DNA of 8,788 nucleotides. Source: Ruminiclostridium sp. (GTDB taxonomy: Bacteria; Bacillota_A; Clostridia; Oscillospirales; Oscillospiraceae). Location: assembly GCA_017521345.1 (NCBI GenBank), contig JAFXCU010000076.1, forward strand, positions 1 through 8,788, written 5' to 3'. The notes under the pieces are model-generated. The model saw only the letters and a list, made by a program, of their open reading frames with translations, had not been told where the DNA came from and searched no databases. The first letter of the stretch is position 1. Each line of letters begins with the position of its first letter. Of this stretch, positions 1 through 6,013 are shown piece after piece. Made by a program: the position numbers and the translations under genes.

Positions 1-975
1 ACGGGGTATTCCACCAGCGCCGAGGTCCTGGAAAAGCTTCGGATGGCCCACCCCATCATTGAGCAGATCTTAGAGTACCGTCAGCTCACCAAGCTGAACT
101 CCACCTATGTGGAGGGCCTGTCCAAGGTCATTGCCGATGACGGCCGCATCCACACCTGCTTCCAGAACACCGTCACCGCCACGGGCCGCCTGTCCTCCAC
201 CGAGCCCAACCTCCAGAACATCCCCGTCCGCACCGAGCTGGGTGCAAAAATTCGAGAGATGTTTGTGGCCCCCGAAGGCCACGTGCTGGTGGACGCCGAC
301 TATTCCCAGATCGAGCTGCGCCTCCTGGCCCACATGGCCCAGGACCAGAAGATGATCGAAAGCTTCCTGTCCGGGGAGGATATCCACGCCCGGACGGCCT
401 CTCAGGTCTTCGGCGTTCCTGTGGAAGACATTTCTTCCGAGCTTCGCCGTCGGGCCAAGGCGGTGAACTTTGGCATCGTCTACGGCATCTCCGGCTTCTC
501 CCTGGCCCAGGACATCGGGGTCACCCAGAAGGAGGCGAGGGAGTACATGGAGCGCTACCTGGCCACCTTTGCCGGGGTCCGGGAGTATATGTACAACATC
601 AAGAAGAAGGGCAAGGAGGACGGCTATGTGTCCACCCTCATGGGCCGCCGCCGCTGGCTGCCGGAGCTCCAGTCCTCCAACTTTAACCTCCGTTCCTTCG
701 GCGAGCGGGTGGCTCTGAATATGCCCATCCAGGGTACCGCCGCCGACGTGATGAAGGTGGCCATGATCCGGGTGGATGAGCGGCTCCGGGCCGAGGGGCT
801 CAAAGCCCGGCTCATCCTCCAGGTCCACGACGAACTGATCGTGGAGTGCCCCGCAGAAGAGGAGGAGCAGGTGAAACGGCTCCTGACCGAAGAGATGGAA
901 GGGGCTGGGTCCTTTGCTGTCCCCCTGGTCACCGATGCGGCATCCGGCCGTAGCTGGGCGGAAGCCAAGGGATAA
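1..975 (+). CDS. polA: DNA polymerase I, C-terminal polymerase domain (5' end outside window)
   Basis: Family A DNA polymerase, which fills gaps during DNA repair and Okazaki fragment maturation. The reading frame is open from base 1 (TGYSTSAEVLEKL, typical of polA just before the polymerase core), so the gene is cut by the window edge; the first ATG at 43 is internal. All family A polymerase motifs are present: TGRLSSTEPNLQNIP at about 181-225, motif A DADYSQIELR from 292, motif B (O-helix) RRRAKAVNFGIVYG from 445, and motif C QVHDE from 820. The O-helix carries Phe rather than Tyr at the position that controls dideoxynucleotide discrimination (NFGIVYG). The stop is TAA at 973-975. Only the C-terminal 324 residues are visible, so the 5' nuclease and the state of the 3'-5' exonuclease domain cannot be judged. 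rimI follows 27 nt downstream on the same strand, which suggests co-transcription. Confidence 0.97.
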   Translation, partial: TGYSTSAEVLEKLRMAHPIIEQILEYRQLTKLNSTYVEGLSKVIADDGRIHTCFQNTVTATGRLSSTEPNLQNIPVRTELGAKIREMFVAPEGHVLVDADYSQIELRLLAHMAQDQKMIESFLSGEDIHARTASQVFGVPVEDISSELRRRAKAVNFGIVYGISGFSLAQDIGVTQKEAREYMERYLATFAGVREYMYNIKKKGKEDGYVSTLMGRRRWLPELQSSNFNLRSFGERVALNMPIQGTAADVMKVAMIRVDERLRAEGLKARLILQVHDELIVECPAEEEEQVKRLLTEEMEGAGSFAVPLVTDAASGRSWAEAKG

Positions 976-1002
976 AACTCCCTAATAAAAGGAGAAAAAT
1001 TT

Positions 1003-1449
1003 ATGAACTACACACTGGTTCCCATGGACCGTTCCCACCTGGCTGGGGTGGCGGAGCTGGAGCGCCTCTGCTTCTCCACCCCCTGGAATGAGGCCATGCT
1101 GGAAGAGGAATTATACAACGACACCGCCTCCTTCATCGTGGCGGAAGGGGAGGACGGCTCCGTCCTGGGCTATGCCGGCCTCCACGTGATCCTGGACGAG
1201 GGCTACATCGACAACGTGGCCGTCCGGCCCTCCTGCCGCCGGATGGGCATTGCCGATCAGCTCCTGAATGTGTTCATCCGGTTCGGTCAGGCCAACCTGG
1301 CTTTCCTCACCCTGGAGGTCCGCCCCTCCAACACCCCCGCCGTGGCCCTGTATCAGAAGCACGGCTTTCAGGAGGCCGGCCGTCGCCCCAACTACTACGA
1401 CAACCCCAAGGAGGATGCCCTCCTGCTGACCAGGGAGTTCCAGCGATGA
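1003..1449 (+). CDS. rimI: Ribosomal protein S18-alanine N-acetyltransferase RimI
   Basis: A 148-residue GNAT acetyltransferase of the RimI type, which transfers acetyl from acetyl-CoA to the N-terminal alanine of ribosomal protein S18. The acetyl-CoA loop (motif A) reads NVAVRPSCRRMGIADQLL at residues 71-88. The RimI signature follows as LEVRPSNTPAVALYQKHGF (residues 104-122), then an RPNYYDNPKEDALLL tail. By comparison with characterised RimI, Glu105 would be the general base and Tyr117 the general acid; this is inferred from motif alignment. The start is the ATG at 1003, with AAAAGGAG at 987-994 placed 8 nt upstream. The stop overlaps the next start by 4 nt (ATGA at 1446-1449), so the two genes are translationally coupled. 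The neighbour tsaD is a common genomic partner of rimI in Firmicutes, which supports RimI over a generic GNAT. Confidence 0.88.
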   Translation: MNYTLVPMDRSHLAGVAELERLCFSTPWNEAMLEEELYNDTASFIVAEGEDGSVLGYAGLHVILDEGYIDNVAVRPSCRRMGIADQLLNVFIRFGQANLAFLTLEVRPSNTPAVALYQKHGFQEAGRRPNYYDNPKEDALLLTREFQR

Positions 1450-2090
1450 GACTGCGGGAATTGGACCTGGAGGAGCTGAAATGGCTCCATGAAAACGAAC
1501 TCTCTGAGGCATTCCCGCCGGAGGAATTGAAGCCCTTCGCCGCCATGGAGAAGCTCTGTGCCAGCGGCCTCTACCATCCCGTGGGGGCCTATGAGGGGGA
1601 GGACCTGGTGGGCTATGCCCTTTTGTGGGAGAGCCCAGGGGGAAAATACGTCCTCATCGACTATCTGGGGGTCACCGCCAGCCGCCGGAACGGGGGATTG
1701 GGTGGAGAGATCTTAGCCCTCCTCCGGGAGAAGTTTGCCCACTGGGACGGCATCATCGTGGAGTCCGAGGCCCCCGACGGAGGAGCGCACGATGCCCTCC
1801 GGGAGCGCCGCATGGACTTCTACCGCCGGTGCGGCTTTACCTTTTTAGATTATGACTGCGTCCTCTTCGGGGTTCACTACGCCGTGTGCCTGTGTTCCCC
1901 CAGCGGCAAGGGGACCCGGGACGAGGCCCTGGAAGCCCACAAGGCCCTGTACCGGCGGCAGTTCAGCCAGTGGGCCTATGACCGATTTATCCAGATCCCC
2001 CGGGACCCGGACCACCCTCTGGAACCCCCGGAATCCTGGGCAGAGCAGTCCGACCTGCCCGGACTGGAAGGAAAGGAAGATACCCTATGA
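1446..2090 (+). CDS. GNAT family N-acetyltransferase of unknown substrate
   Basis: A 214-residue protein with a GNAT fold in its first ~145 residues. A central strand VLIDYLGV (69-76) is followed by the acetyl-CoA pyrophosphate loop RRNGGLGGEIL (80-90). RMDFYRRCGF (122-131) matches the usual C-terminal helix and strand of GNAT enzymes. After about residue 150 comes a charged C-terminal extension (HKALYRRQFSQWAYDRFIQI, then a proline- and acid-rich end) that standard GNAT domains lack. It overlaps rimI by 4 nt at its start and tsaD by 4 nt at its stop (both ATGA), so it is made from the same message. The substrate cannot be read from the sequence. Its position inside a rimI-tsaD cluster makes a role in translation possible, but many GNATs sit in such operons without a shared pathway. 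Confidence 0.85.
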   Translation: MRLRELDLEELKWLHENELSEAFPPEELKPFAAMEKLCASGLYHPVGAYEGEDLVGYALLWESPGGKYVLIDYLGVTASRRNGGLGGEILALLREKFAHWDGIIVESEAPDGGAHDALRERRMDFYRRCGFTFLDYDCVLFGVHYAVCLCSPSGKGTRDEALEAHKALYRRQFSQWAYDRFIQIPRDPDHPLEPPESWAEQSDLPGLEGKEDTL

Positions 2091-3100
2091 TCATTCTTGC
2101 AGTAGAATCCTCCTGTGACGAGACCGCCGTGGCCCTGGTGAAGGACGGCCGGGAAGTCCTGGCCGACTGTATCGCCTCCTCGGTGGAGATGCACAAGATC
2201 TACGGCGGCGTGGTGCCCGAGCTGGCCTCCCGCAAGCATATTGAAGTGATTTCCAACCTGGCCGATGAGGCTCTGGCCAAGGCCGGCATCACCCGGAAGG
2301 ATATTGACGCCGTGGCGGTTACCTACGCTCCCGGCCTCATTGGGGCTGTGCTGGTTGGCGTGAACTTTGCCAAGTCCGTGGCCTTTTCCCTGGGAGTCCC
2401 TCTCATCCCCGTCCACCATGTCCGGGGCCACATCGCCGCCAACTACATCGCCCACCCCGACCTGGAGCCCCCCTTCGTGTGCCTGTGCGTCTCCGGCGGC
2501 ACCTCTCTTATCGTGGACGTAAAGAGCTACACCGAGATGGAGATCCTAGGTGCCACCCGGGACGATGCCGCCGGTGAATGCTTTGACAAGATCGCCCGTG
2601 TTATGGGCCTGGGCTACCCCGGCGGCGGTCCTCTGGACCGTGCCTCTCAGGGTGGCGACGACAAGGCCTTCACCCTGCCCCGGGTCCACATCCACGATGC
2701 TCCGCTGGATATGTCCTTCTCCGGCCTGAAGACCGCCATGCTGAACCTGATCCACAACGCCCAGCAGAAGGGCGAGGATCTGCCCGTGTCCGACCTGGCC
2801 GCCTCCTTCTCCGCTGCCGTCAGCGAAGAGCTGGTCCCCCGGACCATGTTTGCCGCCCGACAGAAGGGCTATGGCAAGGTGGCCGTGGTGGGCGGCGTGG
2901 CCGCCAACTCCCGCATCCGCCGGGACCTGGAGACCGCCTGCCAGAAGGATGGCTGCAAGCTGTATATGCCCCCCCTCAAACTCTGCGGGGACAATGGCTC
3001 CATGATCGGCAGCCAGGGTTACTATGAGTATCTGGCCGGGGTCCGGGCGGGCACCGACCTGAACGCCTTCGCCAACCGGGACATCTCTTTGCAGTATTGA
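2087..3100 (+). CDS. tsaD: tRNA N6-adenosine threonylcarbamoyltransferase TsaD
   Basis: A 337-residue TsaD/Kae1/Qri7 protein. With TsaB and TsaE it transfers the threonylcarbamoyl group from threonylcarbamoyl-AMP to A37 of ANN-decoding tRNAs (t6A). It has the ASKHA-type start MIILAVESSCDETAVAL and KIYGGVVPELASRKH (37-51). The metal-binding motif HHVRGH gives His111 and His115, and LCGDNGSMIG supplies the third ligand, Asp302. TRDDAAGECFDK (158-168) and VVGGVAANSRIR (267-278) also match the family. The loop that usually reads SGGHT reads SGGTS here (136-140). The length is normal. The start at 2087 overlaps the previous stop by 4 nt. tsaB and tsaE are not in this window. The gene ends with TGA at 3098-3100 and is followed by a terminator-like hairpin about 100 nt later. 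Confidence 0.95.
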   Translation: MIILAVESSCDETAVALVKDGREVLADCIASSVEMHKIYGGVVPELASRKHIEVISNLADEALAKAGITRKDIDAVAVTYAPGLIGAVLVGVNFAKSVAFSLGVPLIPVHHVRGHIAANYIAHPDLEPPFVCLCVSGGTSLIVDVKSYTEMEILGATRDDAAGECFDKIARVMGLGYPGGGPLDRASQGGDDKAFTLPRVHIHDAPLDMSFSGLKTAMLNLIHNAQQKGEDLPVSDLAASFSAAVSEELVPRTMFAARQKGYGKVAVVGGVAANSRIRRDLETACQKDGCKLYMPPLKLCGDNGSMIGSQGYYEYLAGVRAGTDLNAFANRDISLQY

Positions 3101-3110
3101 ACCGACAGCT

Positions 3111-3178
3111 GTCCACAATAGGAACACCCTTTGTGGACGATTCGGTGGAAAAAGTGGAAAACTCTCGGTAGAGTTTCC
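3111..3178 (+). other. Two inverted repeats in the tsaD 3' region
   Basis: The tsaD-to-tRNA spacer holds no gene that I can support. GTCCACAA (3111-3118) and TTGTGGAC (3131-3138) form an 8-bp stem with a 12-nt loop. AAACTCT (3159-3165) and AGAGTTT (3170-3176) form a 7-bp stem around CGGT, extended by GG/CC past one bulged A. They could be 3' UTR hairpins that protect or process the message; the function is unknown. Confidence 0.45.
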
Positions 3179-3199
3179 GCCTATCAGACCAAAATGCGG

Positions 3200-3232
3200 G
3201 GGCGGAACCCTTGGGAATCAGGGGTTCCGCCC
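3200..3232 (+). terminator. Probable rho-independent terminator of the polA-rimI-tsaD cluster
   Basis: Perfect 11-bp GC-rich stem: GGGCGGAACCC at 3200-3210 pairs with GGGTTCCGCCC at 3222-3232 across an 11-nt loop. The tail (TGTTATAC) is only moderately T-rich, so termination may be partial or need a factor. It lies 100 nt after the tsaD stop and just before the tRNA promoters, as expected for the end of the upstream transcript. Confidence 0.7.
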
Positions 3233-3261
3233 TGTTATACAACTGGTATAGCGGGAAAAGG

Positions 3262-3295
3262 TTGACTTGACAGGGACTTTGTGGTATTATATTAT
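3262..3295 (+). promoter_or_regulatory. Overlapping sigma70-type promoters for the tRNA-Thr transcript
   Basis: Two promoters are superimposed with a 5-bp offset. TTGACA at 3267-3272 is 17 bp from TATTAT at 3290-3295. TTGACT at 3262-3267 is likewise 17 bp from TATTAT at 3285-3290. Both have optimal spacing and near-consensus boxes. Start sites would fall at about 3297-3303, just upstream of the tRNA-like sequence at 3310. Confidence 0.8.
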
Positions 3296-3309
3296 CCGCA
3301 AGTTTATAA

Positions 3310-3411
3310 GCTGGAATAGTTCATTTGGTACACCCACCGCAGTGGGCGTGCAAAAAGCAACCGCGAAGCGGCGCTTGGCTTTTTGCAGAGCATCTTACCG
3401 GAGGGTCGAAG
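3310..3411 (+). pseudogene. Degenerate tRNA-like sequence interrupted by a hairpin insert
   Basis: The first 21 bases (3310-3330) match the 5' end of the downstream tRNA-Thr at 18 of 21 positions, and the match includes the five bases TATAA just upstream. After the D-loop GGTA, a 56-nt stretch interrupts the similarity. AGAGCATCT (3387-3395) then resumes exactly where the D-stem of the intact tRNA continues. A short tail containing GGGTCG follows, but no proper anticodon arm, T arm or 3' acceptor strand can be drawn. It therefore cannot be a working tRNA. It lies between the promoters and the intact tRNA, so it should be transcribed as a leader. Confidence 0.6.
3328..3386 (+). repeat. Two-hairpin element inside the tRNA-like sequence
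   Basis: Two adjacent stem-loops are visible. The first pairs 3328-3337 with 3342-3351 around CGCA (10 positions, with one mismatch and one G-T). The second pairs GCAAAAAGC (3350-3358) with GCTTTTTGC (3378-3386) and contains an inner CCGC-GAA-GCGG stem at 3361-3371. The two stems share bases 3350-3351. No flanking target duplication is evident. It could be a small palindromic repeat that landed in a tRNA copy, or a structured leader. I have a vague sense that similar hairpins recur in Oscillospiraceae genomes but cannot verify this here. Confidence 0.5.
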
Positions 3412-3423
3412 AAAAAAGTATAA

Positions 3424-3499
3424 GCTGGTATAGCTCAGTTGGTAGAGCATCTCACTCGTAATGAGAAGGTCGCGTGTTCGAGTCACGTTACCAGCTCCA
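3424..3499 (+). tRNA. tRNA-Thr (anticodon CGT)
   Basis: A complete cloverleaf of 76 nt including an encoded CCA (3497-3499). The acceptor stem GCTGGTA pairs with TACCAGC. The D arm is GCTC/GAGC with loop AGTTGGTA. The anticodon stem TCTCA/TGAGA encloses loop CTCGTAA, giving anticodon CGT, which reads ACG threonine codons. The T arm is GCGTG/CACGT with loop TTCGAGT. The discriminator base is T73, as is common for Gram-positive tRNA-Thr. It is transcribed from the promoters at 3262-3295 together with the tRNA-like leader and stops at the terminator that begins at its CCA. As an ANN-decoding tRNA it is an expected substrate of TsaD. Confidence 0.97.
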
Positions 3500-3539
3500 A
3501 AAAATCCTCTTTTGTCTTTGGACAAAAGAGGATTTTTTT
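3499..3539 (+). terminator. Strong rho-independent terminator after tRNA-Thr
   Basis: A perfect 14-bp stem, 3503-3516 with 3521-3534, around the TTTG loop. It is extended by A-T pairs on both sides and flanked by an A-run and a T-run, so it could work in both directions. Its left arm begins right after the tRNA CCA end. Confidence 0.95.
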
Positions 3540-3568
3540 GCATACTGCTTTCCCACCTGCGCATACTG
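3540..3568 (+). promoter_or_regulatory. Direct repeat GCATACTG in the amidohydrolase leader, possible operator or promoter
   Basis: GCATACTG occurs at 3540-3547 and again at 3561-3568, 21 bp apart or two helical turns, on the same face of the DNA. CATACT also resembles a -10 box (5 of 6 to TATAAT), but the matching -35 candidates are poor: TTGGAC at 3518-3523, inside the terminator, is the best at 17 bp. This could be the control region of the amidohydrolase-transporter pair. It is a weak call. Confidence 0.3.
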
Positions 3569-3601
3569 AACCCATCCATAACAAAAAGTGAGGGAATCAG
3601 T

Positions 3602-4768
3602 ATGAACTTTTTTCTCAAACGGGCCGAGGAACTGGCGGAAGAAATGATCGCTCACCGGCGGTACCTCCATCAGCACGCCGAGCTGGGCAACGACCTGCCC
3701 ATGACCACCGCCTATGTGAAGGAACAGCTTCGGGCCATGGGACTGGAGCCGAAAGAGATCTGTCCCGGGGGCATTGTGGCCCTCATTCGAGGGAAGAAGC
3801 CCGGCAGGACCTACCTCCTCCGGGGGGACATGGATGCCCTGCCCATGGGGGAGGACAATGACCTGCCCTTCCGGTCCCAAACCTGCAACGCCCACACCTG
3901 CGGCCATGATATGCACACCGCTATGCTCCTGGGGGCCGCCCGGATGCTGAAGGAGCGGCAGGAGGAGCTGGCGGGCTGTGTGAAGCTCATGTTCCAGCCC
4001 AATGAAGAGGGCTTCCAGGGGGCAAAAGCCATGATCCGTGCGGGAGTCCTGGAGGACCCCCATGTGGACGCCGCCTCCGGGATGCACGTCATGCTGGAGG
4101 AGGAAGCCCCTGCTGTGGGGTACTGCGCCGGGAGCATCAGCGCCTCCTGTGACGGGTTCAAGCTGACCATCACCGGGAAGGGATGCCACGGGGCCATGCC
4201 CCATCTGGGCACCGACCCCATCCAGGCAGGCCTCCACATCTACCAGGCATTCCAGGGTCTGATGGCCCGGGAGACTCCGCCGTCAGAGACCGCTGTCCTG
4301 ACCCTGGGCCAGTTCTCCGCCGGTGCGGCTCCCAATGTTATCCCCCAGACCGCCGTCCTCCAGGGGACCCTTCGGACCTACAGCAAGGACCTGCGGGCCA
4401 AGCTTCTCCAGCGGATGAAGACCATCACCGACAGCATGGCAGTGGCCTTTGGGGTACGGGTAGAGTATGAGGTCCTCTCCGACGTGCCCTCTTGTTACTG
4501 CGACCCGGATCTGTTAAAAAACCTGGTGGGTTATCTGGAGGCTATGGGCGGAGGAAAGGTGTATCAGGCCCAGCCCTTCACCGCCTCGGACGACGTGGCC
4601 TTTCTGTCGGAACAGGTCCCCCTGGTCTACTTCCAGCTGGGGGCCAGGGTGGAGGGGAACCCCCATGGCCACCACAACCCCAAGGTCCTCTTTGACGAGC
4701 GTGCCCTGGCCTATGGGGCGGCGGTCCATGCCCAGTGCGCCTTTGAATGGCTCAAGCACCATTCCTGA
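3602..4768 (+). CDS. M20 family amidohydrolase (N-acyl amino acid/hippurate hydrolase type)
   Basis: A 388-residue zinc metallohydrolase of the M20D type, which cleaves the amide bond of N-acyl amino acids or related conjugates in the cytoplasm. The family start HRRYLHQHAELG (18-29) is followed by LLRGDMDALPM (72-82). The metal site is NAHTCGHD (96-103, with Cys100 and His102), QPNEEG (132-137, catalytic and metal-binding Glu136/Glu137), GMH with His162, and PHGHHNP (355-360). A lid/dimerisation domain with GKGCHGAMPHLGTDP spans roughly 180-290. There is no signal peptide. The frame is open back to 3461, but that extension would run through the tRNA and its terminator. The ATG at 3602 has GTGAGGG 7 nt upstream and starts at the normal N-terminus. 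The MFS gene begins 9 nt after its stop, so the two are very likely co-expressed. The exact substrate cannot be read from the sequence. Confidence 0.92.
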   Translation: MNFFLKRAEELAEEMIAHRRYLHQHAELGNDLPMTTAYVKEQLRAMGLEPKEICPGGIVALIRGKKPGRTYLLRGDMDALPMGEDNDLPFRSQTCNAHTCGHDMHTAMLLGAARMLKERQEELAGCVKLMFQPNEEGFQGAKAMIRAGVLEDPHVDAASGMHVMLEEEAPAVGYCAGSISASCDGFKLTITGKGCHGAMPHLGTDPIQAGLHIYQAFQGLMARETPPSETAVLTLGQFSAGAAPNVIPQTAVLQGTLRTYSKDLRAKLLQRMKTITDSMAVAFGVRVEYEVLSDVPSCYCDPDLLKNLVGYLEAMGGGKVYQAQPFTASDDVAFLSEQVPLVYFQLGARVEGNPHGHHNPKVLFDERALAYGAAVHAQCAFEWLKHHS

Positions 4769-4777
4769 GGTGGGGCC

Positions 4778-6013
4778 ATGAAGCAGCGCAAAATCTTTTA
4801 CGGCTGGTGGGTGGTGCTGGGGTGCATCCTCATCACCATGACCATGGTGCCTCCCATCATGGCTCTGAGCAACAAGTACCTGATCTACGTGACCGAGGAC
4901 CTGGGGATCTCCCGGAGCGCCTTCACCCTGGCCAACACCGTGCTCCAGGCCCTGGGAATTTTCCTGTCCCCCTTTGTCACCCGGTTTCTGGCAGGGGGAA
5001 ATATGCGGGTCATCCAGTCGGTGAGCATCCTGGGGTACTGTGCCAGCTATTTCTCCTACTCCCTGGCCAACAGTCCCATCCACCTCTATATCAGCTCCCT
5101 TTTCCTGGGGGTCTTCTACCTGAACGCCACCCTCATCCCTGTGTCCATGATGGTGACCAACTGGTTCAATGCCCGTCGGGGGCTGGCTATGAGCCTGGCC
5201 ATGGCGGGTATCGGGGTGGGTGGGACCCTGTTCAGCCCGATCCTGACCTTCTTTTTGGAGTCCTATGGCTGGCGGGCCTCCTACCGGCTCATGGCCGGGA
5301 TCATTCTGGTCATCGCCCTGCCTGCCGCCCTCTTCCTTCTGCGAAAACGGCCGGAGGACCTGGGCCTGGAGCCCCTGGGAGGTCAGGCGGACACCGCTGC
5401 CAAGGGGTCGAGACCCAGCGGCGGCGTGGCGATCTCCGTTCGCCGGTCCTGGGGGAAGTTTTTCTTCTGGCTCCTGCTCATCGGCATGCTCACCAATGGC
5501 CTCATCAACGCCGGGGCGTTGGGCCACTTCCCGCCGGCCATGCAGGAGAGCCACGGAGCGGCCGTCCAGGCGGCGGTCATCTCGGCCTACTCCCTCATCA
5601 GCATCGGGGGCAAGCTCATCCTGGGGTGGATCAACGACCGATTCGGGGTGGTGGTGAGCACCACCTATGCCTGCACCCTCTTTGGCCTGTCCTTTGTGTT
5701 CATCCTCCTGTCCGGCCAGAGTGTGGCCATGCTCTACGCCATGGCGGTGGTCTTTGGCCTGGGCAACGCCATCGGCACCGTGACCCCGCCTCTCCTCACT
5801 GCTGAAGTCTTTGGTAAGGAGAACTACAGCAAGGCCTACGGCATCGTCAACAGTTTCACCCAGGTGGGCCTGTCTCTGGGCTCCCTGGCGGTGGCCTCGG
5901 TGTATGACGCCACGGGAACCTACCGCTTCGCCTGGGTAATGCTCCTGGTGCTGACCGCCGTGACCCTGGTCTCCTGGGTGGGTGCCGTCCTCCTGGCCAG
6001 AAGATATCGATAA
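4778..6013 (+). CDS. MFS transporter, FYGWWVV (oxalate/formate antiporter-like) type
   Basis: A 411-residue major facilitator superfamily membrane protein. The N-terminal FYGWWVVLGCILITM (7-21) is a hallmark of the OFA/monocarboxylate-like MFS branch. Hydrophobic segments are consistent with two six-helix halves. They are joined by a polar cytoplasmic loop at about 187-220 (RKRPEDLGLEPLGG through to the basic RRSWGKFF). NWFNARRGLAMSLAMAGIGVGG fits the conserved loop 4-5 region. The ribosome binding site GAGGTGGGG overlaps the end of the amidohydrolase gene, and the ATG lies 9 nt after that stop, so expression is linked. The likely role is to import the hydrolase's substrate or export or exchange a product such as a small carboxylate. 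The substrate is not determinable from the sequence, and oxalate transport should not be assumed. Confidence 0.9.
   Translation: MKQRKIFYGWWVVLGCILITMTMVPPIMALSNKYLIYVTEDLGISRSAFTLANTVLQALGIFLSPFVTRFLAGGNMRVIQSVSILGYCASYFSYSLANSPIHLYISSLFLGVFYLNATLIPVSMMVTNWFNARRGLAMSLAMAGIGVGGTLFSPILTFFLESYGWRASYRLMAGIILVIALPAALFLLRKRPEDLGLEPLGGQADTAAKGSRPSGGVAISVRRSWGKFFFWLLLIGMLTNGLINAGALGHFPPAMQESHGAAVQAAVISAYSLISIGGKLILGWINDRFGVVVSTTYACTLFGLSFVFILLSGQSVAMLYAMAVVFGLGNAIGTVTPPLLTAEVFGKENYSKAYGIVNSFTQVGLSLGSLAVASVYDATGTYRFAWVMLLVLTAVTLVSWVGAVLLARRYR

Noticed and set aside
70..828. Minus-strand open frame of 252 codons opposite polA
   Set aside because: Antisense shadow of conserved polymerase motifs, with no ribosome binding site or domain.
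3101..3260. T-box or other riboswitch after tsaD
   Set aside because: The hairpins there lack the T-box sequence and specifier arrangement, and the next product is a tRNA, not an aminoacyl-tRNA synthetase or amino acid gene.
3328..3386. CRISPR repeat or group I intron in the tRNA-like sequence
   Set aside because: There is only one copy of the hairpin pair with no spacers, and 56 nt is far too short for a self-splicing intron. The interruption is also at the D-loop, not the anticodon loop.
3461..3601. An in-frame N-terminal extension of the amidohydrolase starting at 3461
   Set aside because: It would translate through the 3' half of tRNA-Thr and its terminator hairpin. The ATG at 3602 has its own ribosome binding site and matches the usual family N-terminus.
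3304..3618. A 104-residue minus-strand reading frame across the tRNA region
   Set aside because: It is an antisense reading of tRNA-Thr and its terminator. Such frames are a well-known annotation artefact, and it has no convincing start context or domain.
4514..5554. Long minus-strand open frame of 346 codons opposite the hydrolase and transporter
   Set aside because: It is an antisense shadow of strong GC-rich coding sequence. Its composition is rich in Gly, His, Gln and Pro with no motif, while the plus-strand genes have clear family signatures.
4747..5805. Plus-strand open frame of 352 codons overlapping the MFS gene in another frame
   Set aside because: It has low-complexity Gly/Pro/His/Arg composition. 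The MFS frame has membrane segments, the FYGWWVV motif and a ribosome binding site.
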